Counted from the first letter of the stretch, positions 15,654 to 25,105 are shown. The stretch: DNA of 64,000 nt from Actinomycetospora succinea (GCF_004363095.1 NZ_SNYO01000013.1:1-64000); one strand, 5' to 3'. Program-made: numbers and translations. Notes: a model not told the origin generated them from the sequence alone.

Positions 15654-16214
15654 GTGACCGCCATCGAGATCGTGGGCTTCGTCGTCTCGCCCGCGCACGC
15701 CTACGAGGGACGACCCGGCGACGGACCGCTCCCGGTGCCGACGAGCACGCCCGACGAGATCAGCATCCGCGCCGGTCACGGCGTCGTCGGCGACCGCTAC
15801 GCGGGCCGGGCGGCGCACCGGGAGGCGGCGGTCACGGTGCTCGCGATCGAGGCGCTCGAGGCGGTGGCCGCGGAGCTCGGCGTGCCGCCGTTCGACCCGG
15901 CGGCGGCCCGGCGCACGATCCTCACGCGCGGGCTGGAGGTCGAGGCGCTGCGCGGGCGCGAGTTCACGCTCGACTCCGGCGACGGGCCGGTGCGCCTCGG
16001 CGGCGGGCGCCCGGCGGCGCCGTGCGCGTGGATGGACGCGGTGCTCGCTCCCGGCGCCCACGCGGCGCTGCGGGGGCGCGCGGGGGTCCGGTGCGCCGCG
16101 CTCTCGTCGGGGATGCTGCGCCTCGGGCCGGCGACCGTCACGGTGGCCGACGGGCTCGGTGAGCCGGACCCCGCCCGCGCCGGCGAGCCCCGCCGGCGGC
16201 GCGCCCGCGTGTGA
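15654..16214 (+). CDS. MOSC domain-containing protein
   Basis: 186 residues from the GTG at 15654. The MOSC (molybdenum cofactor sulfurase C-terminal) beta-barrel is visible as GHGVVGDRYAGR near residues 42-53, RTILTRGLEV, and a Cys in AAPCAWMD at the position of the conserved MOSC cysteine. Such stand-alone proteins resemble YiiM/YuaD and handle sulfur or the molybdenum cofactor, or reduce N-hydroxylated compounds. The precise role is unknown. Confidence 0.85.
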   Translation: MTAIEIVGFVVSPAHAYEGRPGDGPLPVPTSTPDEISIRAGHGVVGDRYAGRAAHREAAVTVLAIEALEAVAAELGVPPFDPAAARRTILTRGLEVEALRGREFTLDSGDGPVRLGGGRPAAPCAWMDAVLAPGAHAALRGRAGVRCAALSSGMLRLGPATVTVADGLGEPDPARAGEPRRRRARV

Positions 16215-16277
16215 GGCCGGCGTGGGATCCGTCTCGACCATGAGCCCCGGGCGGCCCCGGACAGGCAGGGTCGTGCG

Positions 16278-17489
16278 GTGAGCGCGGAGACCGGCACCAC
16301 GGCCGGCACCACAGACGGCACCACTGGGACGGCCCGGCCGAGCATCGGGCGCGCCCGCACGCTGCTGCTCGCGGTGCTGTGCGGCGCCGCCGTCGCGAAC
16401 ATCTACTACGCGCAGCCCCTGCTGCACACGATCGGCGAGGCCTTCGGGGTCGGCGACGGCACGGCGGGGCTCCTCGTCACCGCCTCGCAGGTCGGCTACG
16501 CGATCGCGCTCGCGCTGCTCGTGCCGCTCGGCGACCTGCTCGAGCGCCGCCGGCTCGTGACCGTGCTGCTCGCGGCCTGCGCCGTGGTGCTCGCGCTCGC
16601 CGCGGCCGCGCCCGGCTTCGCGCTGCTCGCCGCCGCGGTCGTCCTGATCGGCGTGACGTCCGCGGTGGCCCAGATCGCCGTCCCACTCGCGGCGTCGCTG
16701 GCCGGCGACCACGAGCGCGGCCAGGTCGTCGGCACCGTGATGAGCGGGCTGCTCATCGGCATCCTCGGCGCCCGCACGGTCGCCGGATTCGTGGCCGAGG
16801 TCGGCGGGTGGCGCTGGGTGTTCGGGGCCGCGGCGGGCGTGATGGTGCTGCTCGCGGTGGTCGTGCGCCTCGGGCTGCCGGTGGTCCCACCCACCGAGTC
16901 CGCGACCTACCCGCGCCTGCTCGGGACGGTGCTCACGCTCGTCCGCGACCAGCCCGAGCTGCGCCGCCGGATGATGCTCGGCGCCGTCGGCTTCGGGTGC
17001 TTCACGATCCTGTGGACCTCGATCGACTTCCTGCTCTCCGCGCCGCCGTACTCCTACGGTCCGGGGCTGGTCGGGCTGTTCGGGCTCGCGGGCCTCGCCG
17101 GGGCGGCGATGGCGATCCTGGCGGGGAAGCTCGCCGACCGCGGGCACCAGCGCCTCGTCGTCACCGTGGCGCTCGGCGTGCTGGTCGGGAGCTGGGCGCT
17201 GCTCGGGCTCGGCGGTGTGTCGGTGATCGCGCTGATCGCCGGCGTGATCCTGCTCGACCTCGCCCAGCAGGGCCTGCAGATCAGCCACCAGAGCGTCATC
17301 TACGCGCTCGCCCCGGAGGCCCGCAGCCGCGTGACCACCGCGTTCATGGTCTCGACGTTCATCGGCGGCACGCTGGCCTCGGCGGGCGTGGCGGTCGTCT
17401 ACCCGGCGGCGGGCTGGCTCGGGGTCTGCGTGCTCGGCGCGGCGGTCGCCCTGGTCGGCGTCGTGATCTGGTTCCTGCCCCGTACGTGA
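16278..17489 (+). CDS. MFS transporter, 12-helix family
   Basis: 403 residues from GTG 16278. After a Thr/Gly-rich leader, the first helix carries ANIYYAQPLL, characteristic of a DHA1-like MFS subfamily of unassigned exporters. Motif A reads PLGDLLERRRLV, and 12 hydrophobic segments can be counted. Substrate unknown. Its TGA lies in the left arm of a strong bidirectional hairpin shared with the facing IclR gene. Confidence 0.85.
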   Translation: MSAETGTTAGTTDGTTGTARPSIGRARTLLLAVLCGAAVANIYYAQPLLHTIGEAFGVGDGTAGLLVTASQVGYAIALALLVPLGDLLERRRLVTVLLAACAVVLALAAAAPGFALLAAAVVLIGVTSAVAQIAVPLAASLAGDHERGQVVGTVMSGLLIGILGARTVAGFVAEVGGWRWVFGAAAGVMVLLAVVVRLGLPVVPPTESATYPRLLGTVLTLVRDQPELRRRMMLGAVGFGCFTILWTSIDFLLSAPPYSYGPGLVGLFGLAGLAGAAMAILAGKLADRGHQRLVVTVALGVLVGSWALLGLGGVSVIALIAGVILLDLAQQGLQISHQSVIYALAPEARSRVTTAFMVSTFIGGTLASAGVAVVYPAAGWLGVCVLGAAVALVGVVIWFLPRT

Positions 17490-17523
17490 GTACTTTCCGG
17501 GCGGAGGCCCGGAAAGCACTCAC
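17486..17523. terminator. Bidirectional terminator, MFS/IclR
   Basis: 17-bp arms (17486-17502 and 17507-17523) with one mismatch and a GGAG loop. The TGA of the MFS gene is in one arm and the stop of the IclR gene in the other, so one hairpin ends both convergent genes. Confidence 0.85.
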
Positions 17524-18239
17524 ATGGGGTGAGCACCCAGGGTGGCGGACAGGTCCGAGGCGGCGGCCGCCGTGGCCGCCGCGTGGGCCGCGAGGTGGGG
17601 GCGCAGGCGGGCGGCGGGCCCGGAGACGGTCAGCGCGCCGACGATGCCGCCGTGGAACCCGCGGACGGGGGCCGCGGCGCCGGCCAGCGCCGGGTCGAAC
17701 TCGCCGTCGACGACCGCGAACCCGGCGTCGCGCACGGCCGCGAGCACCTCGGGGTCGGCGCCGACCGCCCGCGCCGCCGCGCCGTCGCGCTCGGAGAGCA
17801 GCACCCGCCCGGTGGACGTGGTCGCCGCGGGGACGTCGTCGACGTCGAACCGGGCCCGCGGGGCGCCCCCGCCCGCCTCGGCGGTCAGCAGCGTCGCCAC
17901 CCGGGGCCCGTGCAGGCGGCAGAGGTGGGCGTTCTCGCCGGTGCGCGCCGCGAGCGCGACGAGCGCCGGGCCCGCCGAGCGCACGAGCCGGGCCTCCGCG
18001 GTCCCGGCGGCGAGGGCGTACAGGCGCCAGCCCAGGGCGTAGCGACGCGAGCGGTCGTCGCGCTCGACGAGGCCCTCGTCCTCCAGCGCCGCGAGCGCAC
18101 GCGAGACCTGGCTCGCCTCCCGCCCGGTGATCGCGGCGAGCCTGCTCACCCCGAGCCCGGCGGCGCGGGCCTCCGGGGCGGCGAGGACGGCGAGCAGGTC
18201 GACGTCACGGCGCAGGCCCGCCGACCGGGGGCGGGTCAC
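17520..18239 (-). CDS. IclR-family transcriptional regulator
   Basis: 239 residues from the GTG at 18239, overlapping the upstream gene stop by 4 bp. N-terminal winged helix (GVSRLAAITGREASQVSRALAALEDEGLVERD) and a GAF-like effector domain ending in GFHGGIVGALTVSGPAARL, the IclR C-terminal signature. These regulators usually control an adjacent catabolic operon; the enolase-superfamily enzyme and alcohol dehydrogenase divergent at 18758-21035 are the obvious candidates. Confidence 0.85.
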   Translation of the reverse strand: MTRPRSAGLRRDVDLLAVLAAPEARAAGLGVSRLAAITGREASQVSRALAALEDEGLVERDDRSRRYALGWRLYALAAGTAEARLVRSAGPALVALAARTGENAHLCRLHGPRVATLLTAEAGGGAPRARFDVDDVPAATTSTGRVLLSERDGAAARAVGADPEVLAAVRDAGFAVVDGEFDPALAGAAAPVRGFHGGIVGALTVSGPAARLRPHLAAHAAATAAAASDLSATLGAHPM

Positions 18240-18688
18240 GCGGCCAGCTCGAGCATCGCCAGCGCGACCACCCCGCCGAGCGTCCAGGCCGCCGTGCGCC
18301 ACCAGTTGGTCCGGGTGAGCCGGGTGAGGACGTCCGCGTCGAAGCTCTGCGCCAGCCGCTCGTGGCAGGGCACGGAGATCGCGAGCGTCACGGCCACCGT
18401 CGCCGCCCCGCACGCCCCGGCCGCCACCGCGAGGAGCAGCGGGACGCCCGCCGGCCGCCAGATCAGCAGCACCGCGCACGTCACCCCCTGCACCAGCCAC
18501 GGCAGGCCGATGAGCCGCCCCATGAGCCGGGTGTGGCGGCCGTGGACGTCGACCCAGCCGGACCGGTCCATGGCCGCGAACCCCGGGTAGACGAGCAGCT
18601 GGACCGTCCACACCAGGCCGACGCAGAACCACACGGCGGCCGCGTGCAGGCCGAGCAGCAGCGTCCCAGCCAGGTCATTTGCGCTCAC
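18236..18688 (-). CDS. Four-helix integral membrane protein, unknown function
   Basis: 150 residues from the GTG at 18688, with four hydrophobic helices (about 5-30, 60-80, 83-103 and 128-148) and polar charged loops such as HGRHTRLMGR. It resembles uncharacterised small membrane proteins of the DUF1772 type in size and layout, though I do not see a decisive motif. Translationally coupled to the IclR regulator (GTGA overlap) and divergent from the enolase-superfamily gene. Confidence 0.7.
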   Translation of the reverse strand: MSANDLAGTLLLGLHAAAVWFCVGLVWTVQLLVYPGFAAMDRSGWVDVHGRHTRLMGRLIGLPWLVQGVTCAVLLIWRPAGVPLLLAVAAGACGAATVAVTLAISVPCHERLAQSFDADVLTRLTRTNWWRTAAWTLGGVVALAMLELAA

Positions 18689-18757
18689 CGCACGGATTGT
18701 TGCCGATCGGGGCGGCGGGTTCTCTACTGGCGTCGACCAGCCCCGGGAGTTCGCCGC

Positions 18758-19843
18758 GTGAAGATCACCGACATCCGCCTCGAGCACCGCGAGACCGTGC
18801 TCGACCCGCCCTGCTACGCCGCCTGGGACCCCGAGCCCCGCACCCGGTTCGCCGCCACGATCGTGCGCGTCGAGACCGACGAGGGCGTGGTGGGCGTCGG
18901 GTCCGGCGACACGATGGCCGGGTTCGCCGACCACCGTGAGCTCTTCCTCGGGACCGACCCGCTCGCCACCGAGGTCCAGGTCCGCCGCATCGAGTCGGTC
19001 GGTTTCCACGCCGGGCGGTTCTGGCCGCTCGAGGCCGCGATCTGGGACATCGTCGGCCAGGTGGCCGGGCTGCCGGTGGCCACGCTGTTCGGCGGCGTCA
19101 CCGACCGCCTGCCCGTCTACGCCTCGTGGTGCTCGGAGCAGGCGCCGGGCCGCCGCGCCGAGGACGCGCACCGGCTCGTCGAGCAGGGCGTCCGCGCCGT
19201 GAAGATCCGGGCGCACCCCCAGCGGCTGCGCCAGGGCGTCGCCGCCGTCGCCGCGGTCCGCGAGGCCGTCGGCGACCGCCTCGACATCATGGTCGACCTC
19301 AACCAGGCCTGGCGGATGGCCGGCGACGTCACCGAGCCCCTCGAGATCGCCGACGTCCGCCGGGTCGTGCGCCGGCTCGCGGAGTACGACGTCGCGTGGG
19401 TCGAGGAGCCGCTGCCCTACGCCGACGCCGACGGCCACCGCCTGCTGCGCGCCGACAACCCGGGCCTGCGGATCGCGGCGGGGGAGATGCTCGACTCGCT
19501 GCCGCAGACGCTCGCGCTGCTCGAGGCCGACGCGCTCGACGTCTACCAGGCCGACGTCGTGCTCGCGCTCGGCATGACCCGCGCGCGCCAGCTCGCCGAG
19601 GCCGCCCGGGTGCGACACCGCCGCTTCACCCCGCACACGTGGACCAACGGCCTCGGCCTGCTGGCGAACCTGCACGTCGCGGCCGGGGTGGGCGCCGGGC
19701 CGTACCTGGAGTTCCCCGACGACCCCGCCGGCGGCTGGACGCCCGAACGCCGCGACTTCCTGCTCGCCGAGCCGCTGCGGCCCGACGCCGACGGCATGCT
19801 GGTCGTGCCCGACGCGCCCGGCCTGGGCGCCGTGCTCGCCTGA
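18758..19843 (+). CDS. Enolase-superfamily (mandelate racemase/muconate cycloisomerase-like) enzyme
   Basis: 361 residues from the GTG at 18758 with GGGAG upstream. A capping domain is followed by a TIM barrel with the superfamily metal ligands D (VDLNQAW), E (VEEPL) and E (AGEM). On strand 2 the acid/base motif is KIRA (K-x-R, as in acid-sugar dehydratases such as galactonate-type enzymes), and a His in TPHTW can form the His-Asp dyad. The reaction is therefore likely dehydration or epimerisation of an acid sugar. It is followed after 25 bp by an iron alcohol dehydrogenase and divergent from an IclR regulator, forming a small catabolic unit. Confidence 0.82.
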   Translation: MKITDIRLEHRETVLDPPCYAAWDPEPRTRFAATIVRVETDEGVVGVGSGDTMAGFADHRELFLGTDPLATEVQVRRIESVGFHAGRFWPLEAAIWDIVGQVAGLPVATLFGGVTDRLPVYASWCSEQAPGRRAEDAHRLVEQGVRAVKIRAHPQRLRQGVAAVAAVREAVGDRLDIMVDLNQAWRMAGDVTEPLEIADVRRVVRRLAEYDVAWVEEPLPYADADGHRLLRADNPGLRIAAGEMLDSLPQTLALLEADALDVYQADVVLALGMTRARQLAEAARVRHRRFTPHTWTNGLGLLANLHVAAGVGAGPYLEFPDDPAGGWTPERRDFLLAEPLRPDADGMLVVPDAPGLGAVLA

Positions 19844-19868
19844 CGCCGACCCGAGACCGAGGAGATCC

Positions 19869-21035
19869 GTGACCGGCCCCCTGACCACCTCCCCGTGCGC
19901 CGGCGTCGCCGCGGGCACCGCCTTCCTCTCCGGCTCCGGGCCGGTCGTCGACTTCGGGCCCGGCGCGGTGGCCCGGATTCCCGACCACCTCGCGGCCCAG
20001 GGTGCGCGGCGGGTGCTCGTGGTCACCGACGCCGGCCTGCGGGCCGCGGGCGTCGTCGACGCGGTGACGGCACCCGTCGCGGCGGCCGGGCTGGCCGTCG
20101 AGGTGTACGACGCCGTGCGCGGCAACCCGTCGGTGGAGGTCGTCGAGCAGGGCGCCGAGCACGCGCGGGCCCTGGGCCTCGACGCCGTCCTGGCGCTCGG
20201 CGGCGGCTCGAGCCTCGACGCGGCCAAGGGCATCGCCCTGCTCGCGCCGAGCCCGGGGGCGCGCGCCGACGGCAGCGGCGCGACCCCGGCGACGGGGCTG
20301 CCGGTCGTCGCGGTCCCGACGACCGCGGGCACCGGGGCCGAGACCAACGGCTTCGGCGTCCTGGAGGATGCCGCGACCCGCCAGAAGGTCTACTGCGGCG
20401 ACGCCAGCGTCGTGCCCCGCGTCGCGCTCCTCGACCCCGAGCTCACCTACGGCCTGCCGGCGTCCGCCACGGCGGCGACCGGGGTCGACGCGCTCGTCCA
20501 CGGGCTCGAGTCGCTGGCCTCCCGGGGCCGCGACCCGATGTCGGAGGCGTTCGCCGCCGAGGCCGTGCGGCGCGCGTGGACGTGGCTGCCGGTGGCGGTC
20601 GCCGACGGCAGCGACCCCCGGGCGCGCGCCGAGATGCTCGTCGCCGCCCACCTCGCGGGCCAGGCGCTCACGCGCAGCGGCCTGGGGCTGGTGCACGGGC
20701 TCGCCCACGCGCTGTCCCTGCACACGGGCGCGATCCACGGGCTGGCGCTCGCCGCCGTCCTGCCCGAGGTCGTGGGCTGGTCGCTCGACGCCGACCCCGC
20801 CGGATGGGGGCGCGCCGCCGAGGCGGCCGGCCTCCCGGCCGCCTCTGCGCTGCCCGACGCGCTGGCCGGTGTGGTCGACGCCACCGGGACGCGGGTCACC
20901 GTCGCGGACCTGCACGCCGGCCCCGACCTGTACGAGCCGCTGGCCCGCACCGCGCTCGCCGATCCCGTCAGCCGGAACGCCCCGCGGCACCCGACGTCGG
21001 CGGACGAACTGGTCTCGCTGCTGGGCAGATGCTGA
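19869..21035 (+). CDS. Iron-containing alcohol dehydrogenase
   Basis: 388 residues; GTG 19869 preceded by AGGAGATCC. The NAD-binding loop is ALGGGSSLDAAKG, and PTTAGTGAE follows. Iron ligands appear as D and H in GVDALVHGLE, then H in GLVHGLAHALS and H in TGAIHGLALA, the FucO-like pattern. It would interconvert an alcohol (or hydroxy acid) and an aldehyde with NAD(P). Coupled in position to the enolase-superfamily enzyme, so it may process the keto or aldehyde product of that pathway. Confidence 0.88.
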   Translation: MTGPLTTSPCAGVAAGTAFLSGSGPVVDFGPGAVARIPDHLAAQGARRVLVVTDAGLRAAGVVDAVTAPVAAAGLAVEVYDAVRGNPSVEVVEQGAEHARALGLDAVLALGGGSSLDAAKGIALLAPSPGARADGSGATPATGLPVVAVPTTAGTGAETNGFGVLEDAATRQKVYCGDASVVPRVALLDPELTYGLPASATAATGVDALVHGLESLASRGRDPMSEAFAAEAVRRAWTWLPVAVADGSDPRARAEMLVAAHLAGQALTRSGLGLVHGLAHALSLHTGAIHGLALAAVLPEVVGWSLDADPAGWGRAAEAAGLPAASALPDALAGVVDATGTRVTVADLHAGPDLYEPLARTALADPVSRNAPRHPTSADELVSLLGRC

Positions 21036-21038
21036 GCG

Positions 21039-21079
21039 TTCGCCCGGATTTGAGGTCATGCAACAGGTTTTCGCCCGGA
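21039..21079 (+). promoter_or_regulatory. Direct repeat upstream of the desaturase gene
   Basis: Two copies of TTCGCCCGGA at 21039-21048 and 21070-21079, 31 bp apart (about three helical turns), in the only substantial intergenic stretch here (21036-21209). A possible activator or repressor site; weak evidence. Confidence 0.25.
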
Positions 21080-21209
21080 GTCCTCGCTGTGCGCGTAGAG
21101 CCGGGAGGAAGGCGGTCCTTACCGTCGGGAGTGTGATCGACCAGCGGGCCTGCGCGGGCGCAGCAGACAGCAGGCCGCCCCGCTCCCCCCGGATCCCGCA
21201 GGAGGACCC

Positions 21210-22460
21210 GTGACCGCACTCGAGACCATCCCCGAGCACATCACCCGGATCAACGAGGCGAAGACGCCGACCGGCCCGGGCCGCCCGGGCGCCAGCACGG
21301 CGCACATCACGCCGTCCACCGAGCACCTCTCGACCGACGACATCGAGCGCCTCGGCGCCGAGCTGGAGGCCATCCGCGACCGCGTGATGTCCTCGCTGGG
21401 CGACGACGACGCGCGCTACATCCGCCGTGTCATCCGCTCGCAGCGCGGCTTCGAGGCGGCGGGACGCATCCTGCTGCTCGGCGCGCTGTTCCCGCCGGCC
21501 TTCCTCGCCGGCACCGCGTCGCTCGCCGTGGCCAAGATCCTCGAGAACATGGAGATCGGCCACAACGTCCTGCACGGCCAGTGGGACTGGATGCGCGACC
21601 CGGAGATCAACTCGACGACGTGGGAGTGGGACCACGTCTCGACGGCCAGGAGCTGGCAGCAGACCCACAACTACCTGCACCACACGTACACCAACGTGCA
21701 CGGCAAGGACCGCGACATCGGCTACAACGTGCTGCGGGTCGACCCCGAGCAGCCGTGGCAGCCGATCTACCTCTTCCAGACCTTCACGAACGCCGGCCTG
21801 GCCATGATCTTCGAGTGGGGCATCGCGGCCTTCGACCTCGAGCTGGACGAGATCCAGCGCGGCGAGAAGACCTGGAAGGACAAGCTCCCCGAGCTCAAGA
21901 AGATGGGGCGCAAGGCGGGCAAGCAGGCGCTCAAGGACTTCGTGGTGTTCCCGGCGCTGTCCGGCCCCTCGTTCGTCCCCGCCCTCGTCGGCAGCGTGCT
22001 GGCCAACATCATCCGCAACGTGTGGTCGCACGCGGTGATCTTCTGCGGGCACTTCCCGGTCGAGGTCGAGACCTTCGACGAGGAGCGCCTCGAGAACGAG
22101 TCGCAGGCCGAGTGGTACGTCCGCCAGATGCTCGGCTCGGCGAACATCGACGGCTCGGTCCTGCTCCACATCATGACCGGGAACCTGTCGCACCAGATCG
22201 AGCACCACCTCTTCCCGGACATGCCCTCGCGGCGCTACCGCACGATCGCGCCCGAGATCCGCGACATCTGCCGCCGCTACGGCCTGCCGTACCACTCGGG
22301 GCCGATGTGGAAGCAGTACGGCGGCGTGCTCGCGAAGATCGCGCGCCTGTCGTTCCCCGGCGGGCACAAGCGCACCGCCAAGCAGCGTCTGCGCGCCCTG
22401 CCGTTCGGCCGCCGGCGCGCCGAGTCGCTCGACGCGGCCGCCACGCCGGCCGCGGCCTGA
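21210..22460 (+). CDS. Fatty acid desaturase (membrane, front-end/DesA3-like)
   Basis: 416 residues; GTG 21210 with AGGAGG six bases upstream. Three histidine boxes hold the di-iron centre: H118-NVL-H122, H153-NYL-HH, and a final QIEHH near residue 330, preceded by membrane-spanning segments at about 85-110 and 245-265. QxxHH in the third box is typical of linoleoyl-CoA and front-end desaturases, including actinobacterial DesA3-type stearoyl-CoA delta-9 enzymes. It would desaturate membrane acyl chains with an oxidoreductase partner not encoded here. A PucR regulator faces it 16 bp downstream. Confidence 0.9.
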   Translation: MTALETIPEHITRINEAKTPTGPGRPGASTAHITPSTEHLSTDDIERLGAELEAIRDRVMSSLGDDDARYIRRVIRSQRGFEAAGRILLLGALFPPAFLAGTASLAVAKILENMEIGHNVLHGQWDWMRDPEINSTTWEWDHVSTARSWQQTHNYLHHTYTNVHGKDRDIGYNVLRVDPEQPWQPIYLFQTFTNAGLAMIFEWGIAAFDLELDEIQRGEKTWKDKLPELKKMGRKAGKQALKDFVVFPALSGPSFVPALVGSVLANIIRNVWSHAVIFCGHFPVEVETFDEERLENESQAEWYVRQMLGSANIDGSVLLHIMTGNLSHQIEHHLFPDMPSRRYRTIAPEIRDICRRYGLPYHSGPMWKQYGGVLAKIARLSFPGGHKRTAKQRLRALPFGRRRAESLDAAATPAAA

Positions 22461-22480
22461 CCTCGCCCCGGGCGGGTCAG
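22457..22480. terminator. Bidirectional hairpin, desaturase/PucR
   Basis: CTGACC ... GGTCAG perfect 6-bp arms; the left arm contains the desaturase TGA and the right arm the stop of the PucR gene on the other strand. The 12-base interior (CGCCC/GGGCG) is itself self-complementary. Confidence 0.55.
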
Positions 22481-23727
22481 CCCTCGGCGAGGGCCGACCC
22501 CCCGGCGCGCAGCGCCAGGGCGACCTCGAGGCGGCCCACCGGGTCGTCGAGGACGCCCGCGAACGCCTCCTTGAGCCGCGCGAGCCGGTAGCGCACGGTC
22601 TGCGGGTGCACGTGCAGGCGGGTCGCCGCCTCGGCCACGTCGCCGTGGGCGTCGAGCCACGCGGTCAACGTCGTCACGGCCCGGTCTCGCGCCGCCGACG
22701 TCATGCGCCGCAGCGGCTCGAGGCGCTGGGCGACGAGGTCCGCGGTGAGCGTGACGTCCGCGTGCAGGAGCAGGGCGAGCAGGTGGTCCTCGGAGCGGAT
22801 GAGCCCGTCGCCGGGCAGCGTCCCGTCGACCTGCAGGGCCCGGGCCGCCCGGGCGCGCGTGACGGTGCGGGGGATCTGGTCGGGCGTGACCGTCGGCCCG
22901 AGGACCGCGGCGGTCCCGCGCGCGGCGTCGGTGAGGGCATCGGACCGTCCGGGGCCGTCCGGGTCCGGCACGAACACGACCCCCACGCCGTCGACGACGG
23001 ACGCGGCCACCTCGGGCGGCAGGCGGCGGCAGACGACGCCGAGCGACTCCTCGGCCATCACCAGCGCGCCGACCTCCTTCGGCGGCGTCCACCCGGCCTC
23101 GCGGGCCAGCGCCTCGAGCTCCGGCGGCTCCGGGGCCGGCGTGCGGCACAGGCGCTCGACCAGCGCGTGCTGGCGCGCCTGGCGCGACCCGGCCGCGAGC
23201 GACTGCTCGTAGGCGTAGCCCGACACCGAGGCCGCGGCGAGCTGCTCGATGTAGGCGAACAGGGCCTCGGCGAGCCGGAAGATGGCGTCCGAGCCGAGCC
23301 CCAGGTCGTCCGGGGCGTCGGCCACGCCGTTGCCGTTGACGGCGCTGCCGTCGCTCGCGGCCGCGATGCGCCGCCACAGCACCCGCGAACCGATCCGGTA
23401 GGCGCTCTGCAGGGCGTCCATCGTGCGGCCGTGGCGGTGCTCGACGCGCCCGAGCTCGAAGTAGACGGTGGTGTCGGGCAGCGCGTCGTCGGTGCCCAGC
23501 AGGTCGAGGAACTGGTCGAGCGCGACCGAGACGCCGAGGCGGATGCGGCGCCCGAACTCGCCGTCCATCGACAGCGCGTACTCGGCGATCTCGGCACGCA
23601 CCGTCGCGATGATCTCGTCGCCGGTGCCGAGGACCACCGGGCGCAGGCGCGCGCCGGCCGTCGCCGGCACGTCCGCCCACGGATGCCGTCGCGATGCGTC
23701 CGTCACCGGGCACACACCGTCGCTCAC
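22477..23727 (-). CDS. PucR/CdaR-family transcriptional regulator
   Basis: 416 residues from the GTG at 23727 (an in-frame GTG at 23706 is the alternative). The long N-terminal helical region precedes a GGDEF-like regulator domain, and the C-terminus has the PucR helix-turn-helix: DVAEAATRLHVHPQTVRYRL followed by the LEVALALRAG helix. These regulators control purine, sugar-acid or lipid genes depending on lineage. Convergent with the desaturase and divergent from the esterase, either of which could be its target. Confidence 0.85.
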   Translation of the reverse strand: MSDGVCPVTDASRRHPWADVPATAGARLRPVVLGTGDEIIATVRAEIAEYALSMDGEFGRRIRLGVSVALDQFLDLLGTDDALPDTTVYFELGRVEHRHGRTMDALQSAYRIGSRVLWRRIAAASDGSAVNGNGVADAPDDLGLGSDAIFRLAEALFAYIEQLAAASVSGYAYEQSLAAGSRQARQHALVERLCRTPAPEPPELEALAREAGWTPPKEVGALVMAEESLGVVCRRLPPEVAASVVDGVGVVFVPDPDGPGRSDALTDAARGTAAVLGPTVTPDQIPRTVTRARAARALQVDGTLPGDGLIRSEDHLLALLLHADVTLTADLVAQRLEPLRRMTSAARDRAVTTLTAWLDAHGDVAEAATRLHVHPQTVRYRLARLKEAFAGVLDDPVGRLEVALALRAGGSALAEG

Positions 23728-23836
23728 CCGGCCAGTGTCGCAGGAACGCGGGGAGACGCCAGGATCCGAGCGACACGGCCCGGGGCGACGTGCCCCACGT
23801 GACTCGCCCGGGCGGTGGCGCCGGGCACGGTCCACG

Positions 23837-25105
23837 ATGATCGGTGTGATCCCGCCGGTGCGTGCGCTGCTCCGCACGGTGCGCACCGAGCTGGCCGAGC
23901 AGCTCCGCGCCCCGGGCGCGCGCACGTCCCTGCTGGTCGGGGCGGGGGCCGCGCTGGTCGCCGGGTCCGGGCTGCGACCGCTGACCCGGCGCTGGCCCGC
24001 TGCCCTGCTGGGGAGCCTGCTCTCCTCGACGGCCACCGAGACCCCGCGGGCGACGGCGCTGCTCGTCGGCGCGGGCGCCGGGGTGGCGCTGCGGCGCGGG
24101 GCGGCGGGCAACCCGGCGGGCCGTGTCGGGCTCGCCGTCGCGGGCGGCGCGGTGGCCGTGCTCCTCGCGCTCGACCAGGGGGCGCGCGCCGACGCCGAGA
24201 ACCTCGCCGAGGCCCTGTCCGCCGAGCTCGGTCCCGTCGACCTCCCCGATCGCGGCCGCGTGCTGCGCTCGATCCTCGGCCGCAGCCGCTACGCCACCGC
24301 CCGCGACGTCCCGTACGGCCCCGACCCCGTCGCGAACCTCCTCGACGTGTGGCGCGACCCGCTGCTGCCGCCGGACGCCCGCGCCCCGGTGCTCGTGCAG
24401 ATCCACGGCGGGGCGTGGTCGTCGGGCAGCAAGGCCGCCGACGCCCACCCCCTGATGGCGCACATGGTCGGCCGCGGCTGGGTGTGCGTCAGCGTCGACT
24501 ACCGCCTCGGGCCCTCCGAGCGCTGGCCCGCGCAGATCGTCGACATCAAGCGGGCCCTGGCCTGGACGCGCGCCCACATCGCCGAGCACGGCGGCGACCC
24601 CGCGCGGATGGCGATCACCGGCGGCTCGTCCGGCGCCCACCTCGCGGCCCTCGCCTCGCTGACCCCCGGCGCCTGGCAGCCCGGGTTCGCCGACGCCGAC
24701 ACCTCGGTCGCCGCCGCCGTCTGCCTCTACGGCATCTACGACCTGACCAGCGACGACGGCAGCGGCACCCTCGACGAGCTGCTGGCCGAGACGATGATGC
24801 CGACCGCGCTGGACCAGGACGCCCACCCCTACGTCGCGGCGTCCCCCTCGGCGCGGGTGCACGCCGGCGCGCCGCCGTTCATGGTCCTGCACGGCACCGG
24901 CGACGCGATCGTGGTGCCGGCGCAGAGCCGGGCGTTCGTGGCGCGGTTGCGGGCGGTGTCGCGCGCGCCGGTGGTGCACGCCGAGCTCGCGCACGCCCAG
25001 CACGGCTTCGACCTCGTGCCGACCGCGCGCACCCTGGCCGCCGTCCGGGCCGTCGCGGCGTTCCTGGAGGCGGTGGTCGGACGGGGAGCGCCGGTCGATC
25101 GATAG
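23837..25105 (+). CDS. Membrane-anchored alpha/beta hydrolase (hormone-sensitive-lipase type esterase)
   Basis: 422 residues from ATG 23837. Residues 1-130 contain two or three hydrophobic stretches that should anchor the enzyme. The hydrolase domain shows the oxyanion HGGAW motif, nucleophile elbow GGSSGAHLA, acid D in GTGDAIV and the catalytic His in AQHGFD, all in the order of the HSL/LipN-like carboxylesterases. Substrate probably short-chain esters. Upstream of thrS but with its own coding block; a -10-like TAGGCT for thrS begins just before its stop codon. Confidence 0.85.
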   Translation: MIGVIPPVRALLRTVRTELAEQLRAPGARTSLLVGAGAALVAGSGLRPLTRRWPAALLGSLLSSTATETPRATALLVGAGAGVALRRGAAGNPAGRVGLAVAGGAVAVLLALDQGARADAENLAEALSAELGPVDLPDRGRVLRSILGRSRYATARDVPYGPDPVANLLDVWRDPLLPPDARAPVLVQIHGGAWSSGSKAADAHPLMAHMVGRGWVCVSVDYRLGPSERWPAQIVDIKRALAWTRAHIAEHGGDPARMAITGGSSGAHLAALASLTPGAWQPGFADADTSVAAAVCLYGIYDLTSDDGSGTLDELLAETMMPTALDQDAHPYVAASPSARVHAGAPPFMVLHGTGDAIVVPAQSRAFVARLRAVSRAPVVHAELAHAQHGFDLVPTARTLAAVRAVAAFLEAVVGRGAPVDR

